In this document: one piece after another, positions 40,006 through 48,032 of the stretch
Layout of the letters: every line of letters begins with the position of its first letter
Numbering within the stretch: the stretch's first letter is position 1
Source of the DNA: Bradyrhizobium sp. SSBR45G
GTDB lineage: Bacteria; Pseudomonadota; Alphaproteobacteria; Rhizobiales; Xanthobacteraceae
Assembly: GCF_030159255.1 (NCBI RefSeq)
Contig: NZ_BSCT01000038.1
Location: 1 to 64,000, forward strand
Length of the DNA: 64,000 nucleotides
Direction: 5' to 3'
Position numbers and translations under genes: made by a program
The notes under the pieces: generated by a model
What the model was told of the DNA's origin: nothing
Database searches by the model: none
Seen by the model: only the letters and a program-made list of their open reading frames with translations

Positions 40006-40641
40006 ATGCTTGGAATTCACGATCTGCCGCTGTTTCTGGTCTCGGGACTGTTGCTCAACATCACGCCGGGTCCGGACACGGCCTATATCGTTGGCCGCAG
40101 TGCGCAGCTGGGTTGGCGTGCCGGCGCGGCCGCGGCCTTCGGCATCAGCACGGGCTGTCTGGTCCACGTATTCGGCAGCGCCGTCGGGCTGTCAGCCCTG
40201 CTCACAGCATCGGCGACAGCATTCGCCGCGGTGAAATGGGCGGGTGCCGCCTATCTCGTCTATCTCGGCGTCACGCAGATGCTGGCGCGCCGCCAGGACA
40301 CCGCAAGAACGAGCATGCCTGCTGCGCCGGTCATGCTGGGCGACGTGTTCCGGCAGGGCGCACTCACCAACATTCTCAATCCCAAGGTTGCGATGTTCTT
40401 TCTCGCCTTCCTGCCACAATTCGTCGCAGCTGACGCGCCGCATCAGGGGCTCGCCTTCCTGATGCTCGGGACGATCTTCATCGTCAACAGCACGATCTGG
40501 TGCCTGGGCGTCGCCGTGGCGGCAGCCGGCGCCGCGCGCGGCGTCAGGCGCTCCTCGGGCGCGTTGCTCTGGTTGAACCGCGCGATCGGCGGTCTCCTCA
40601 TCTATCTCGGCGTCCGGATCGCCATGCTCGACGCGCGTTGA
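40006..40641 (+). CDS. LysE/RhtB family amino-acid exporter
   Basis: 211 residues and six predicted membrane helices. The N-terminal family signature is LLNITPGPDTAYIVGRSAQL, with GWRAGAAAAFGISTGCLVHV after it and FRQGALTNILNPKVAMFFLA in the middle. Exports an amino acid or related metabolite by proton antiport. Its stop codon abuts the stop of the convergent TauE gene with no spacer. The substrate is not predictable. Confidence 0.93.
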   Translation: MLGIHDLPLFLVSGLLLNITPGPDTAYIVGRSAQLGWRAGAAAAFGISTGCLVHVFGSAVGLSALLTASATAFAAVKWAGAAYLVYLGVTQMLARRQDTARTSMPAAPVMLGDVFRQGALTNILNPKVAMFFLAFLPQFVAADAPHQGLAFLMLGTIFIVNSTIWCLGVAVAAAGAARGVRRSSGALLWLNRAIGGLLIYLGVRIAMLDAR

Positions 40642-41394
40642 TCACCAGACCAGCTCGATGATCGCACGGCCGGCAAGATAGAGCCCGAGGATGATCATGG
40701 CGATCAGGAACAGCCGGCGGAAGGCTTCGGCCGGCAGTCTCGACCGTGCGGCCTGACCGGCGAACATGCCGAGAAAGGCGCAGGCCATCGCGACCGCGCC
40801 GGGCAGGGCGGTGGCGGTGCTGAGCAGGCCGGAACTCGTCAGGTTGAAGGCCAGCGTGACCGTGGCGACCGTGAAGAACACGCCCAGCGCCTGAATCAGC
40901 TCATCCTTTTGCAGGCCGATGGCTTGCATGTACGGCACCGACGGCACCACCTGCACGCCGGTTGCCGCGGAGATCAGCCCGGTCACCAGGCCGACGATAC
41001 CGCCGATCCATTTCTCGTGGCGCGGCACGACCTTGAAGGCGAAGCGGGTGAGGCCGAGCGCGGCGTAGACCATCAGCAGCACGCCGAGCGCGACGTTGCC
41101 ATAGTGCGTGGATGCATGGCTGAGGGCGCCGGCGTTGAGACAGATGCCGATCGCGGTACCCGCCATCAGCGGCCACAGGCGCTTGGCGATGTCTCGCAGA
41201 TACGGGCCCGCGAAGGTCTGCCAGATGTTGGTGATGACGGCCGGCACGATCACGATGGCGAGTGCGCGGCCTGGCGGCATGGCGATCGCGAGCAGTCCAA
41301 CCGAGATGGTCGGCAGGCCAAGACCCAGCGCGCCCTTGACGAAGCCGGCAAGCGTCAGCGCGAAAGCGATGAAGATGAGGATCGGATCGATCAT
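40642..41394 (-). CDS. TauE/SafE family sulfite/organosulfonate exporter-like protein
   Basis: 250 residues with about eight hydrophobic segments arranged as two repeats (FVKGALGLGLPTISVGLLAI and VTGLISAATGVQVVPSVPYM), the TauE/DUF81 pattern. It is divergent from a LysR regulator (84-nt gap), which probably controls it. Family members export sulfite, sulfoacetate or other organic anions. No sulfur genes are adjacent, so the substrate remains open. Confidence 0.9.
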   Translation of the reverse strand: MIDPILIFIAFALTLAGFVKGALGLGLPTISVGLLAIAMPPGRALAIVIVPAVITNIWQTFAGPYLRDIAKRLWPLMAGTAIGICLNAGALSHASTHYGNVALGVLLMVYAALGLTRFAFKVVPRHEKWIGGIVGLVTGLISAATGVQVVPSVPYMQAIGLQKDELIQALGVFFTVATVTLAFNLTSSGLLSTATALPGAVAMACAFLGMFAGQAARSRLPAEAFRRLFLIAMIILGLYLAGRAIIELVW

Positions 41395-41478
41395 GGCTCC
41401 GACATTGACCGAAGAGCGTCGGCGTCACAATGTGGAGGTTACGGAGCCAGCCTTCGTCCTGGACAGAGGCAGAAGATC

Positions 41479-42369
41479 ATGCGGTACGACCTCGTCGATC
41501 TCAGGCTGTTCATTGCCGTCGCCGAAGCCCGCAGCATTACCGGCGGCGCCGACCGGGCGCATCTGGCGCTGGCGTCCGCCAGCGCGAGGATCCGAGGCCT
41601 CGAGACCGCGTTCGGCGTGGCGCTGCTCAAGCGCGGCCGTCGCGGCGTCGACCTGACGGCCGCAGGCGAAAGCCTGCTCGATCATGCCCGCATCATCATG
41701 GCCTATGTCGAGACCATGCAGGGGGATCTGTCGGGGTTCGCATCGGGCCAGCGGGCGAATGTGCAGCTGCTCGCCAATACGGTCGGCCTTGCCGAACATC
41801 TGCCCAACGCGCTTGCGGCGTTCCTGCGCGCGCATCCCGAGATCAATGTCGACGTCGAGGAGCGCGAGAGCACCGAGATCGCGGAAGCGATCGCCTCTGG
41901 CCGGGCCGATCTCGGCTTTGCCGCCGAGCATGCGGTGCCGGAGACGATCGAGCGCTTCGTCTTTGGCGAGGACCGGCTGATCCTGGTGGCCGGCAAACGA
42001 AGCCCGTTGGCGGGCCGCAGGCAGATCAATTTCAGCGAAACCGCAGAGCAGGACTTCATCGGCCTGACCCAGGGCACGGCCCTCAACGTGCATATCGGCC
42101 GGCATGCTGCACGCCTCGGCATTCGCCAGCATGTCCGGGCGCGCCTGCGCGATTTCGATGCGATCTGCCAAATGGTGGCGGCCGGCATCGGCATCGCCGT
42201 CGTGCCGGAAGCTGCCGCGCGCCGCTGCGCGCGAACGATGCCGATCAGCCTGGTCGCGCTGCGCGACGCCTGGGCCGACCGCAGGCTGGTGATCTGCGCC
42301 CGCAGCTTCAAGGCGCTGCCGCGCCCGGCCAAGCTGCTCGTCGAGCATCTGCGCCGAGCGGCCGGGTGA
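41479..42369 (+). CDS. LysR family transcriptional regulator
   Basis: 296 residues starting MRYDLVDLRLFIAVAEARSI, with a helix-turn-helix in HLALASASARIRGLETAFGV and the LysR effector domain after it (FASGQRANVQLLANTVGLAE, then AGIGIAVVPEAAARR). The start is placed where the LysR N-terminus begins; the open frame upstream overlaps the divergent TauE gene. It probably controls the TauE-family gene. It converges with the chemoreceptor gene with only 4 nt between stops. Confidence 0.92.
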   Translation: MRYDLVDLRLFIAVAEARSITGGADRAHLALASASARIRGLETAFGVALLKRGRRGVDLTAAGESLLDHARIIMAYVETMQGDLSGFASGQRANVQLLANTVGLAEHLPNALAAFLRAHPEINVDVEERESTEIAEAIASGRADLGFAAEHAVPETIERFVFGEDRLILVAGKRSPLAGRRQINFSETAEQDFIGLTQGTALNVHIGRHAARLGIRQHVRARLRDFDAICQMVAAGIGIAVVPEAAARRCARTMPISLVALRDAWADRRLVICARSFKALPRPAKLLVEHLRRAAG

Positions 42370-42373
42370 GCGG

Positions 42374-44344
42374 TCAGGCGGCGCGCACCGTATCGAGGAA
42401 GCGGCCGACCTCGAGCTTCAGCCGGCCGCTTTCCTCCGAGAGCGACCGCGCTGCGGACAATACCTGCGCCGAGGCCGATCCCGTCTCGGTGGCACCGTGC
42501 TGAACCTCGACGATATTGTCGGAGACGCGCTGCGTTCCCCGTGCTGTGTGTTGAACGTTGCGCGAGATGTCCTGGGTGGCGGCGCCCTGTTGCTCGATCG
42601 CCGCGGCGATGGTCGAGGAAATGTGGGACAGCCGTTCGATCGTTCCCGAAATCTCGCGGATGACGTCGACCGACTCTTCCGTCGCCGATTGAATGCTCGC
42701 GATCTGCTGGCCGATCTCTCCGGTCGCCCTCGCAGTCTGCTCGGCCAGCGCCTTGACCTCGGAGGCGACGACGGCAAAGCCGCGGCCGGCCTCGCCCGCG
42801 CGCGCCGCCTCGATGGTCGCGTTCAGGGCCAGCAGGTTGGTCTGGCCGGCAATGGTGTTGATCAGCTCGACGACGTCGCCGATTCGCGTGGCCGCCTTCG
42901 ACAACTCGCTGACGCGGTCATTGGTGCGGCGCGCCTGGCCGACCGCCTCCACGGCAATCCGCGCGGATTCCTGCACCTGGCGGCTGATTTCGTTGACCGA
43001 CGCCGATAACTGCTCCGTCGCCGACGCCACGGACTGGACGCTGGACGCGGCTTCCTCGGAGGCGGACGCAACGGTCGTCGCCAGCGACTGGCCATGCTGG
43101 GCATTCCTGGTCAGCGTTGTCGCGGAGGCTTCCAGTTCGGTCGAGGCGGACGACACGGTGCCGATGATCTCACCGATGGCGACTTCGAACCGGTGTGCGA
43201 GCGCCGCCATGTCGGCCTTGCGCTGTTGCGCCTGGCGCTGCTCGATTGCGGCCTGCTCGGTGCGCAGTCGCTCGGTCTCGATCATGCTGGTCTTGAAGAT
43301 TTCCACGGCGCCCGCCATCTCGCCGATCTCGTCGCGACGGCCGGCGCCCGGAATTCGGATCGAGGCATCGCCACTCGCCAGCCGCGTCATGGCCTGCACC
43401 ATGCTGCGGATCGCCTTGGACATGCCGCGGCCGATCAGGAACGACGCGCAGCTGACCAGGATCAGCGAGATGCCGAGCGTCACCAGCATGCCGCGCCTGA
43501 GCGCGCTGCCGGTCTCGGCCTCGGCCGCTTGTGCTGCGGCATAGCGTTGCGCGACGGCTTTGCCGATCTCCGCGATGACGGGCTCGATCTCGGCGTAGGC
43601 CTTCGACATGGCCGCGCCGTGCCGTGCCGCGTCCTGGGATCCCTCGGCCCAGGCCAGAAAATCCGTCTGGTACTTGTCGAGCTTCTGACTGATGTCCGCC
43701 TTCATCGCCGGCGCGAGATCGGCGCTGGCGACGGCCTTGGCGAATTCGGCCGAGGCGCTCTTCAGCTCGCCGACATATTTCGGATCACGGCGCAGCATGA
43801 AATCCTTCTCGTGCCGGCGCAGCATCAGCATGGCCCCCGTCAACCTGAGATCGTTGGCCTCTTTCAGCCGCGCCTCGATGTCGTGAACGGCGGTGCGCAG
43901 CGAGCCCGACAGGCCGAGCGTCTCGTTCAGTCCCAGGCGCACCTCCGACTTTTCCGCTTCGGCAAATTCCGAGCCATAGGAGGCAAATCCCGTGGCGACG
44001 GCGTCGACCTTGCCGGCGATCGACGCGTCGCCCATCGTGCTGACGGCGCGGCGCAGATCATCGAGCTTACGCTTGATCGCGGCGCTCAGCTCGGCATGAC
44101 GCACCGCGTATTTCTGATCGCGTCGCAGCAGAAAGTCCTTTTCCGCGCGTCTTGCCTCGAGCAGATCCGTCAGCAGCGTCTGGTTGAGATCTGCGGTCGC
44201 GCGGGCGCTGTCTGCATGCCGGCGGGAGGCCTCCTGGGACGCGTTGCCGGCCAGATAGATGACACCGAAAACAGCCAGAGCACCGATGCCGATCAGGGCG
44301 ATCGCCATGATCTTGTGCGTGAGCCGCAAGCTGAAACGAGACAT
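42374..44344 (-). CDS. Methyl-accepting chemotaxis protein with HBM sensor domain
   Basis: 656 residues starting MSRFSLRLTHKIMAIALIGI, whose first helix (about 10-30) is a membrane anchor. The periplasmic domain carries two copies of the helical-bimodular signature (EARRAEKDFLLRRDQKY and LRRHEKDFMLRRDPKY), identifying an HBM ligand-binding domain; HBM receptors in pseudomonads bind organic acids. A second membrane helix, HAMP (MTRLASGDASIRIPGAGRRD) and the MA signalling domain (IEAARAGEAGRGFAVVASEV) follow. No C-terminal CheR-binding pentapeptide is visible. An upstream ATG at 44371 is less likely. No che genes are adjacent. Confidence 0.93.
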   Translation of the reverse strand: MSRFSLRLTHKIMAIALIGIGALAVFGVIYLAGNASQEASRRHADSARATADLNQTLLTDLLEARRAEKDFLLRRDQKYAVRHAELSAAIKRKLDDLRRAVSTMGDASIAGKVDAVATGFASYGSEFAEAEKSEVRLGLNETLGLSGSLRTAVHDIEARLKEANDLRLTGAMLMLRRHEKDFMLRRDPKYVGELKSASAEFAKAVASADLAPAMKADISQKLDKYQTDFLAWAEGSQDAARHGAAMSKAYAEIEPVIAEIGKAVAQRYAAAQAAEAETGSALRRGMLVTLGISLILVSCASFLIGRGMSKAIRSMVQAMTRLASGDASIRIPGAGRRDEIGEMAGAVEIFKTSMIETERLRTEQAAIEQRQAQQRKADMAALAHRFEVAIGEIIGTVSSASTELEASATTLTRNAQHGQSLATTVASASEEAASSVQSVASATEQLSASVNEISRQVQESARIAVEAVGQARRTNDRVSELSKAATRIGDVVELINTIAGQTNLLALNATIEAARAGEAGRGFAVVASEVKALAEQTARATGEIGQQIASIQSATEESVDVIREISGTIERLSHISSTIAAAIEQQGAATQDISRNVQHTARGTQRVSDNIVEVQHGATETGSASAQVLSAARSLSEESGRLKLEVGRFLDTVRAA

Positions 44345-44457
44345 TGACGTCACCTTCCCAGGAAGTGTCAAATTTGCACAAATCCTAGGCGGGTGAGGTC
44401 AACGCGTTGTTAACAATGCATGGTGATGTGCGTTGCCCGTAGTTGTACGGATCGCAC

Positions 44458-45243
44458 TCAGCCCCCGGCGATGCGCTTCAGCGCTGCCTCATGGACGCGC
44501 TTGTCGCCGGCGGCGATGATCCGCCCGCCATTCTGCGCCGGACCGCCGTCCCAGTTGGTGACGACGCCGCCAGCACCGTTGATGATCGGGATCAGCGCCG
44601 CGATGTCGTAGGGCTTCAGCTCGGTCTCGATGACGAGATCCAGATGGCCGGCCGCCAGCATGCAATAGGAGTAGCAGTCGCCGCCATAGCGCGACAGCCG
44701 CGTCTCGGCCTCGACTTTGGCGAAGATGGCGCGGTCGCTCTCGTTCATCAACAGCGGGCTCGTCGTGTAGCACACCGCGTCCTCGAGCCGATCGCAGCGC
44801 CGCACCGAGAGCCGACGCTCGCCGGCGGCGTTCTTGTAATTGGCCGAGCCGTTGTCGCCGGCGAAGCGCTCGGCGATGAAGGGCTGGTGCATCATGCCGA
44901 ACACCGGCGTGCCCTTGTGCAGCAGGGCGATCAGCGTGCCCCAGGTCGGGAAGCCCGCGATGAACGACTTGGTGCCGTCGATCGGATCGAGCACCCAGAC
45001 ATAATCGGCGTCCTCGCGCTCGTTGCCGAACTCCTCGCCGACGATGCCGTGCTGCGGGAAGTTCGCCTTGATGAGGCGGCGCATCACCGCCTCGGCGGCG
45101 CGGTCGGCCTCCGTCACCGGATCGAAGTCATGCCGGCTGCTCTTATTGTCGATCGACAGCGAGGTCCGGAAGAACGGGAGGATGGTTTCGCCCGAGGCGG
45201 TCGCGAGGCGACCGATGAAGGCAGAGAAGTCGATGACCGTCAC
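44458..45243 (-). CDS. hisN: Histidinol-phosphatase, inositol monophosphatase family
   Basis: 261 residues from a GTG with AAGGA 7 nt upstream; a longer frame to 45342 is rejected. Mg-binding motifs of the IMPase fold are present: VGEEFGNERED, WVLDPIDGTKSFIAG and LKPYDIAALIPIINGAGG. The close match to HisN length and to the FPTWGTLIALLH region suggests dephosphorylation of histidinol phosphate. IMPase relatives acting on inositol phosphate or CysQ substrates are alternatives. An sRNA candidate lies about 360 nt upstream of its start on the opposite strand. Confidence 0.85.
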   Translation of the reverse strand: MTVIDFSAFIGRLATASGETILPFFRTSLSIDNKSSRHDFDPVTEADRAAEAVMRRLIKANFPQHGIVGEEFGNEREDADYVWVLDPIDGTKSFIAGFPTWGTLIALLHKGTPVFGMMHQPFIAERFAGDNGSANYKNAAGERRLSVRRCDRLEDAVCYTTSPLLMNESDRAIFAKVEAETRLSRYGGDCYSYCMLAAGHLDLVIETELKPYDIAALIPIINGAGGVVTNWDGGPAQNGGRIIAAGDKRVHEAALKRIAGG

Positions 45244-45564
45244 AACACGTCCTTGCGTCAGGGAATCGAATGGCGATGCGCCGATCATGCCTATCTCAAA
45301 GCCGTGGAGCGCGCATCCGGAGATGGAACGGCGACTTGGCATCTTGGATATCGTTCAGTGACCAGCGGGGGCTCGCATCGCGCGCGTTTGGTGCCTTGGC
45401 CTTTCGCTGGCCTTTCAATCGCAACCGAAACCGAAATGCGCCGGCCCGGTTCCTTTGATCAGACTTTTGGATCAAGCCATTGACAGGTCAAATGAAAATA
45501 CCGGTTGGGTCGCGTTGAGCGCAACCCGGCCTGTGTTTTTTGCATGGAGAAGGGCGGAAAAACC

Positions 45565-45594
45565 CTTGCGCTTTGTGCAGCGCGAATGCATATT
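45565..45594 (+). promoter_or_regulatory. Candidate promoter of the sRNA
   Basis: CTTGCG (45565-45570), 18-nt spacer, CATATT (45589-45594), placing the start near 45601. It is a housekeeping-sigma style pair in an alphaproteobacterial context. Confidence 0.45.
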
Positions 45595-45600
45595 GTTGCG

Positions 45601-45689
45601 GTGCGGTAGCGCTTCGCGTTATCGCTGCCCTCCTTGGGCGTTTCCTCCCTAGACTTGGGCCGCTTGTCATTCAAGCGGCCCTTTTTTTT
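45601..45689 (+). ncRNA. suhB/MmgR-like small RNA candidate
   Basis: About 89 nt. A 5' hairpin GGTAGCG-CTTCG-CGTTATC is followed by a pyrimidine-rich single-stranded part with CCTCC-type anti-Shine-Dalgarno motifs (TTTCCTCCCTAGACTT), then a perfect intrinsic terminator. This layout is what I recall of the alphaproteobacterial suhB (MmgR) RNA family, often found near inositol-monophosphatase genes; hisN belongs to that family and lies nearby. MmgR in Sinorhizobium is an Hfq-bound regulator linked to carbon storage. Family membership is recalled, not searched. Confidence 0.65.
45657..45689 (+). terminator. Intrinsic terminator of the sRNA
   Basis: GGGCCGCTTG (45657-45666), loop TCATT, CAAGCGGCCC (45672-45681), then eight T residues. 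A perfect 10-bp stem; no protein gene on this strand ends nearby. Confidence 0.95.
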
Positions 45690-45758
45690 GTGGCGGTGTC
45701 TTGTGCCCGTGTCTGACGTGGCCGTCGCTTCCCGTCGCGCAGAGAAACGCTTCTTGCT

Positions 45759-46643
45759 CTATTCCGCCGCCGCCTGGAATGGGCCGAGGTCCCCGAGCGG
45801 CACCGTGGCCAGCACCTCGGCGAGCACGGCGAGGTCGGAGGCGACCTGCGCAAAGCGCGGCCCGCGCTCGCGCTTGCGCTCGTCCATGTAGATCGCGCGG
45901 TTGAGCTCGATCTGGATCGCATGCAGGCCTGAGGCCGGATTGCCGTAATGCTCGGTGATGAAGCCGCCGGCATAGGGCTTGTTGCGGCCGACCGAATAGC
46001 CGAGGCGGCCGAGCACGTCCTCGAACAGCTCTGGCAGCAGCGAGGCGCAGCTTGTGCCGTAGCGATCCCCGATCACCATGTCCGGGCGGCGCGGCTCGTC
46101 GCGCGACACGCCGACCGACGGCATCGAGTGGCAGTCGACCAGCACGACCGTGCCGAACTGCTGGTGCACGCGGTTGATCAGCCGGCGCAACGCGCGATGG
46201 TAGGGCTTGTACAGCGTTTCGATCCGATGCAGGGCCTCGTCGACGCTGAGCCTGTCGCGATAGATCTCCTGGCCGTCGCCGACCACGCGCGGAATGGTGC
46301 CCAGCCCGCCGGCGACCCGCATCGAGCGGGTGTTGGCGAAGCTCGGCAGCCGTCCGGTGAACATCCGCGGATCGAGTTCATAGGGCTCGCGGTTGACGTC
46401 GACATAGCAGCGCGGGAAATGCACGCGGACGACCGGAAACCCGCGCGTCAGCAGATCGGCGACCAATTCGTCCATGAACGAATCTTCCGAGCGCCGCAGC
46501 GACGGCAAGTCGATTCGCGATGCCAGCAGGAACTCGTCCGGATAGACCGAGCCGGAGTGCGGCGAATTGAAGATGATGGGCGCGCGCCATTCGGCCGGCT
46601 CCATGATCTCGAACGGCGGCAATTCGCCATCAAAATCCGTCAT
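45759..46643 (-). CDS. N-formylglutamate amidohydrolase family protein
   Basis: 294 residues. The family motifs are present: IIFNSPHSGSVYP, FPRCYVDVNREPYELD, VLVDCHSMP and GGFITEHYGNP. The enzyme hydrolyses N-formylglutamate to glutamate and formate, the last step of one histidine-degradation route, but family members outside a hut cluster may act on other N-acyl or amide substrates. No hut genes are adjacent. The initial ATG at 46643 fits the usual length. Confidence 0.88.
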   Translation of the reverse strand: MTDFDGELPPFEIMEPAEWRAPIIFNSPHSGSVYPDEFLLASRIDLPSLRRSEDSFMDELVADLLTRGFPVVRVHFPRCYVDVNREPYELDPRMFTGRLPSFANTRSMRVAGGLGTIPRVVGDGQEIYRDRLSVDEALHRIETLYKPYHRALRRLINRVHQQFGTVVLVDCHSMPSVGVSRDEPRRPDMVIGDRYGTSCASLLPELFEDVLGRLGYSVGRNKPYAGGFITEHYGNPASGLHAIQIELNRAIYMDERKRERGPRFAQVASDLAVLAEVLATVPLGDLGPFQAAAE

Positions 46644-46986
46644 CGCTGGGCGCCGTCCCCCTGGTCACGTGCGTTGATGTCACGTCCGTTGATGCGCCGG
46701 TATCCTCCGGCCGATTCGCGCTGGACAACGCAGGCACACTCTTGGCCACGCCGCATCTTCGATAATCCGAGCCGTTCTGCCAAGCGAAAAGCAATGAAAA
46801 AGTTCATGTCCGGATTGGAACAACTCTGAGCTGGCGGACTGTTGGCGGGCGAAGGTCGCACCGGCGCCCTCAAATTGCCTTGCCGATGTCGGATCAAAAG
46901 GCGCAATCTTTCACCCGAAATTTACCGCCCGTCAGGCTTAGTGGCGGCAACGCTCCGCCTCTCACCCGGACCAGACGCTCCCCGCC
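46644..46986. other. Divergent intergenic region
   Basis: 343 nt between the amidohydrolase and cpdR. It holds a 15-nt imperfect tandem repeat, GTCACGTGCGTTGAT at 46664-46678 and GTCACGTCCGTTGAT at 46679-46693, which could be paired regulator sites for the leftward gene. Nothing else is recognisable. Confidence 0.5.
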
Positions 46987-47346
46987 ATGCACAAAATCCT
47001 GCTCGCCGAAGACGACAACGACATGCGCCGCTTCCTGGTCAAGGCATTGGAAAATGCCGGGTTCCAGGTCTCGCCCCACGACAATGGCATGTCGGCCTAC
47101 CAGCGGCTGCGCGAGGAGCCGTTCGAGATGCTGCTCACCGACATCGTGATGCCGGAGATGGACGGCATCGAGCTGGCGCGCCGCGCCTCCGAGCTCGATC
47201 CGGACATCAAGATCATGTTCATCACCGGCTTCGCCGCGGTCGCCCTGAACTCCGATTCGGAGGCGCCCAAGAACGCCAAGGTGCTGTCCAAGCCGGTGCA
47301 CCTCCGCGAGCTCGTCAGCGAGGTCAACAAGATGCTGGCGGCCTGA
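46987..47346 (+). CDS. cpdR: CpdR-like single-domain response regulator
   Basis: 119 residues, one receiver domain starting MHKILLAEDDNDMRRFLVKA. The phosphoacceptor is Asp52 (LLTDIVMPEMDG), with Thr (FITGFAA) and Lys (VLSKPVHL) in place. The sequence agrees with alphaproteobacterial CpdR and ends with two alanines, the tail that in Caulobacter makes CpdR itself a ClpXP substrate. Unphosphorylated CpdR recruits ClpXP to cell-cycle substrates such as CtrA-pathway proteins; the CckA-ChpT relay phosphorylates it. The gene stands alone, with a weak ribosome-binding site. Confidence 0.9.
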   Translation: MHKILLAEDDNDMRRFLVKALENAGFQVSPHDNGMSAYQRLREEPFEMLLTDIVMPEMDGIELARRASELDPDIKIMFITGFAAVALNSDSEAPKNAKVLSKPVHLRELVSEVNKMLAA

Positions 47347-47510
47347 GGCCGCAAAGCGCTGGTGTCTCGGCGCCTGGGGCTTCGGACCCGGGTGTCTGGG
47401 ACCGGCCGCTCCGCGGTCGACGGATTATTCCCAATTTCGGCATTTTGCGTCCTTGCCTGCCCGCGTGGGAGCCGGTATAGGGACGCCCACCCGAATGGAC
47501 TTTTGGATTA

Positions 47511-47585
47511 GGGCACGTAGCTCAGCGGGAGAGCACTACCTTGACATGGTAGGGGTCACAGGTTCGATCCCTGTCGTGCCCACCA
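47511..47585 (+). tRNA. tRNA-Val(GAC)
   Basis: 75 nt with a full cloverleaf. The 7-bp acceptor stem is GGGCACG/CGTGCCC. The D-loop is CTCAGCGGGAGAG, the anticodon arm CTACC-TTGACAT-GGTAG gives anticodon GAC, the T-loop is GGTTCGATCC, and the 3' CCA is encoded. A decayed integrase lies immediately downstream in opposite orientation, so its 3' end was probably an attachment site. Confidence 0.97.
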
Positions 47586-47589
47586 CTCT

Positions 47590-48017
47590 TCAGACCGCCG
47601 TCTGATTCGTTTGAGCTTTTGGCTTGATTTCCTACGCCGGGCTTGTCGGTGAGGGCATAGACGTTCGCTCCATGGTCCGTGGATCTGGTCATTCGTTCGA
47701 GCTTCGCAACGCCGCCATACGCGAGTTTCTTGCGGTTGATTTTTCGCGTGGAATGGCTTGCCCTCCGGCGATCGGTTCCATCCGAAGATCGCATCCAATT
47801 CGGCTTCCGTCGTGCCGTTCTCGGCTGCGACGGTCGCAGCCGCCTTGCGCAGTCCGTGAGCCGATCGGTTCGTCAGGCCAGCAGCGACGCACTTCTCCTT
47901 GAACAGGTTGCCGAGAAACAGGTTGCCAAGAGGCAGGCTGCCAAGGCTTTCCTTGGTCATCGGCTTGTCCTGCCGGGTCGCGATGCAGGTTTCGGTTCTC
48001 GCTGCTTCATTCGCCAA
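47590..48017 (-). pseudogene. Remnant of a tyrosine-recombinase integrase
   Basis: The frame from 48017 contains the integrase catalytic-core segment SAHGLRKAAATVAAENGTTE then LDAIFGWNR, including the HxLR motif. Then the homology shifts to another minus-strand frame (KINRKKLAYGGVAKLERMTR to YALTDKPGVGNQAKSSNESD), which is the expected C-terminal continuation around the catalytic Tyr. At least one frameshift therefore separates the halves, and the N-terminal two thirds are missing. A short in-frame duplication (LGNLFLGNLF) marks local slippage. It ends at the tRNA-Val 3' end, as expected for an island integrase. Confidence 0.8.
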
Positions 48018-48032
48018 CGGACAAGGAAGGTG

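Noticed and set aside
47522..47794. A separate 90-residue minus-strand gene next to tRNA-Val
   Set aside because: Its sequence is the frameshifted C-terminal part of the integrase remnant and it runs through the tRNA, so it is not an independent gene.
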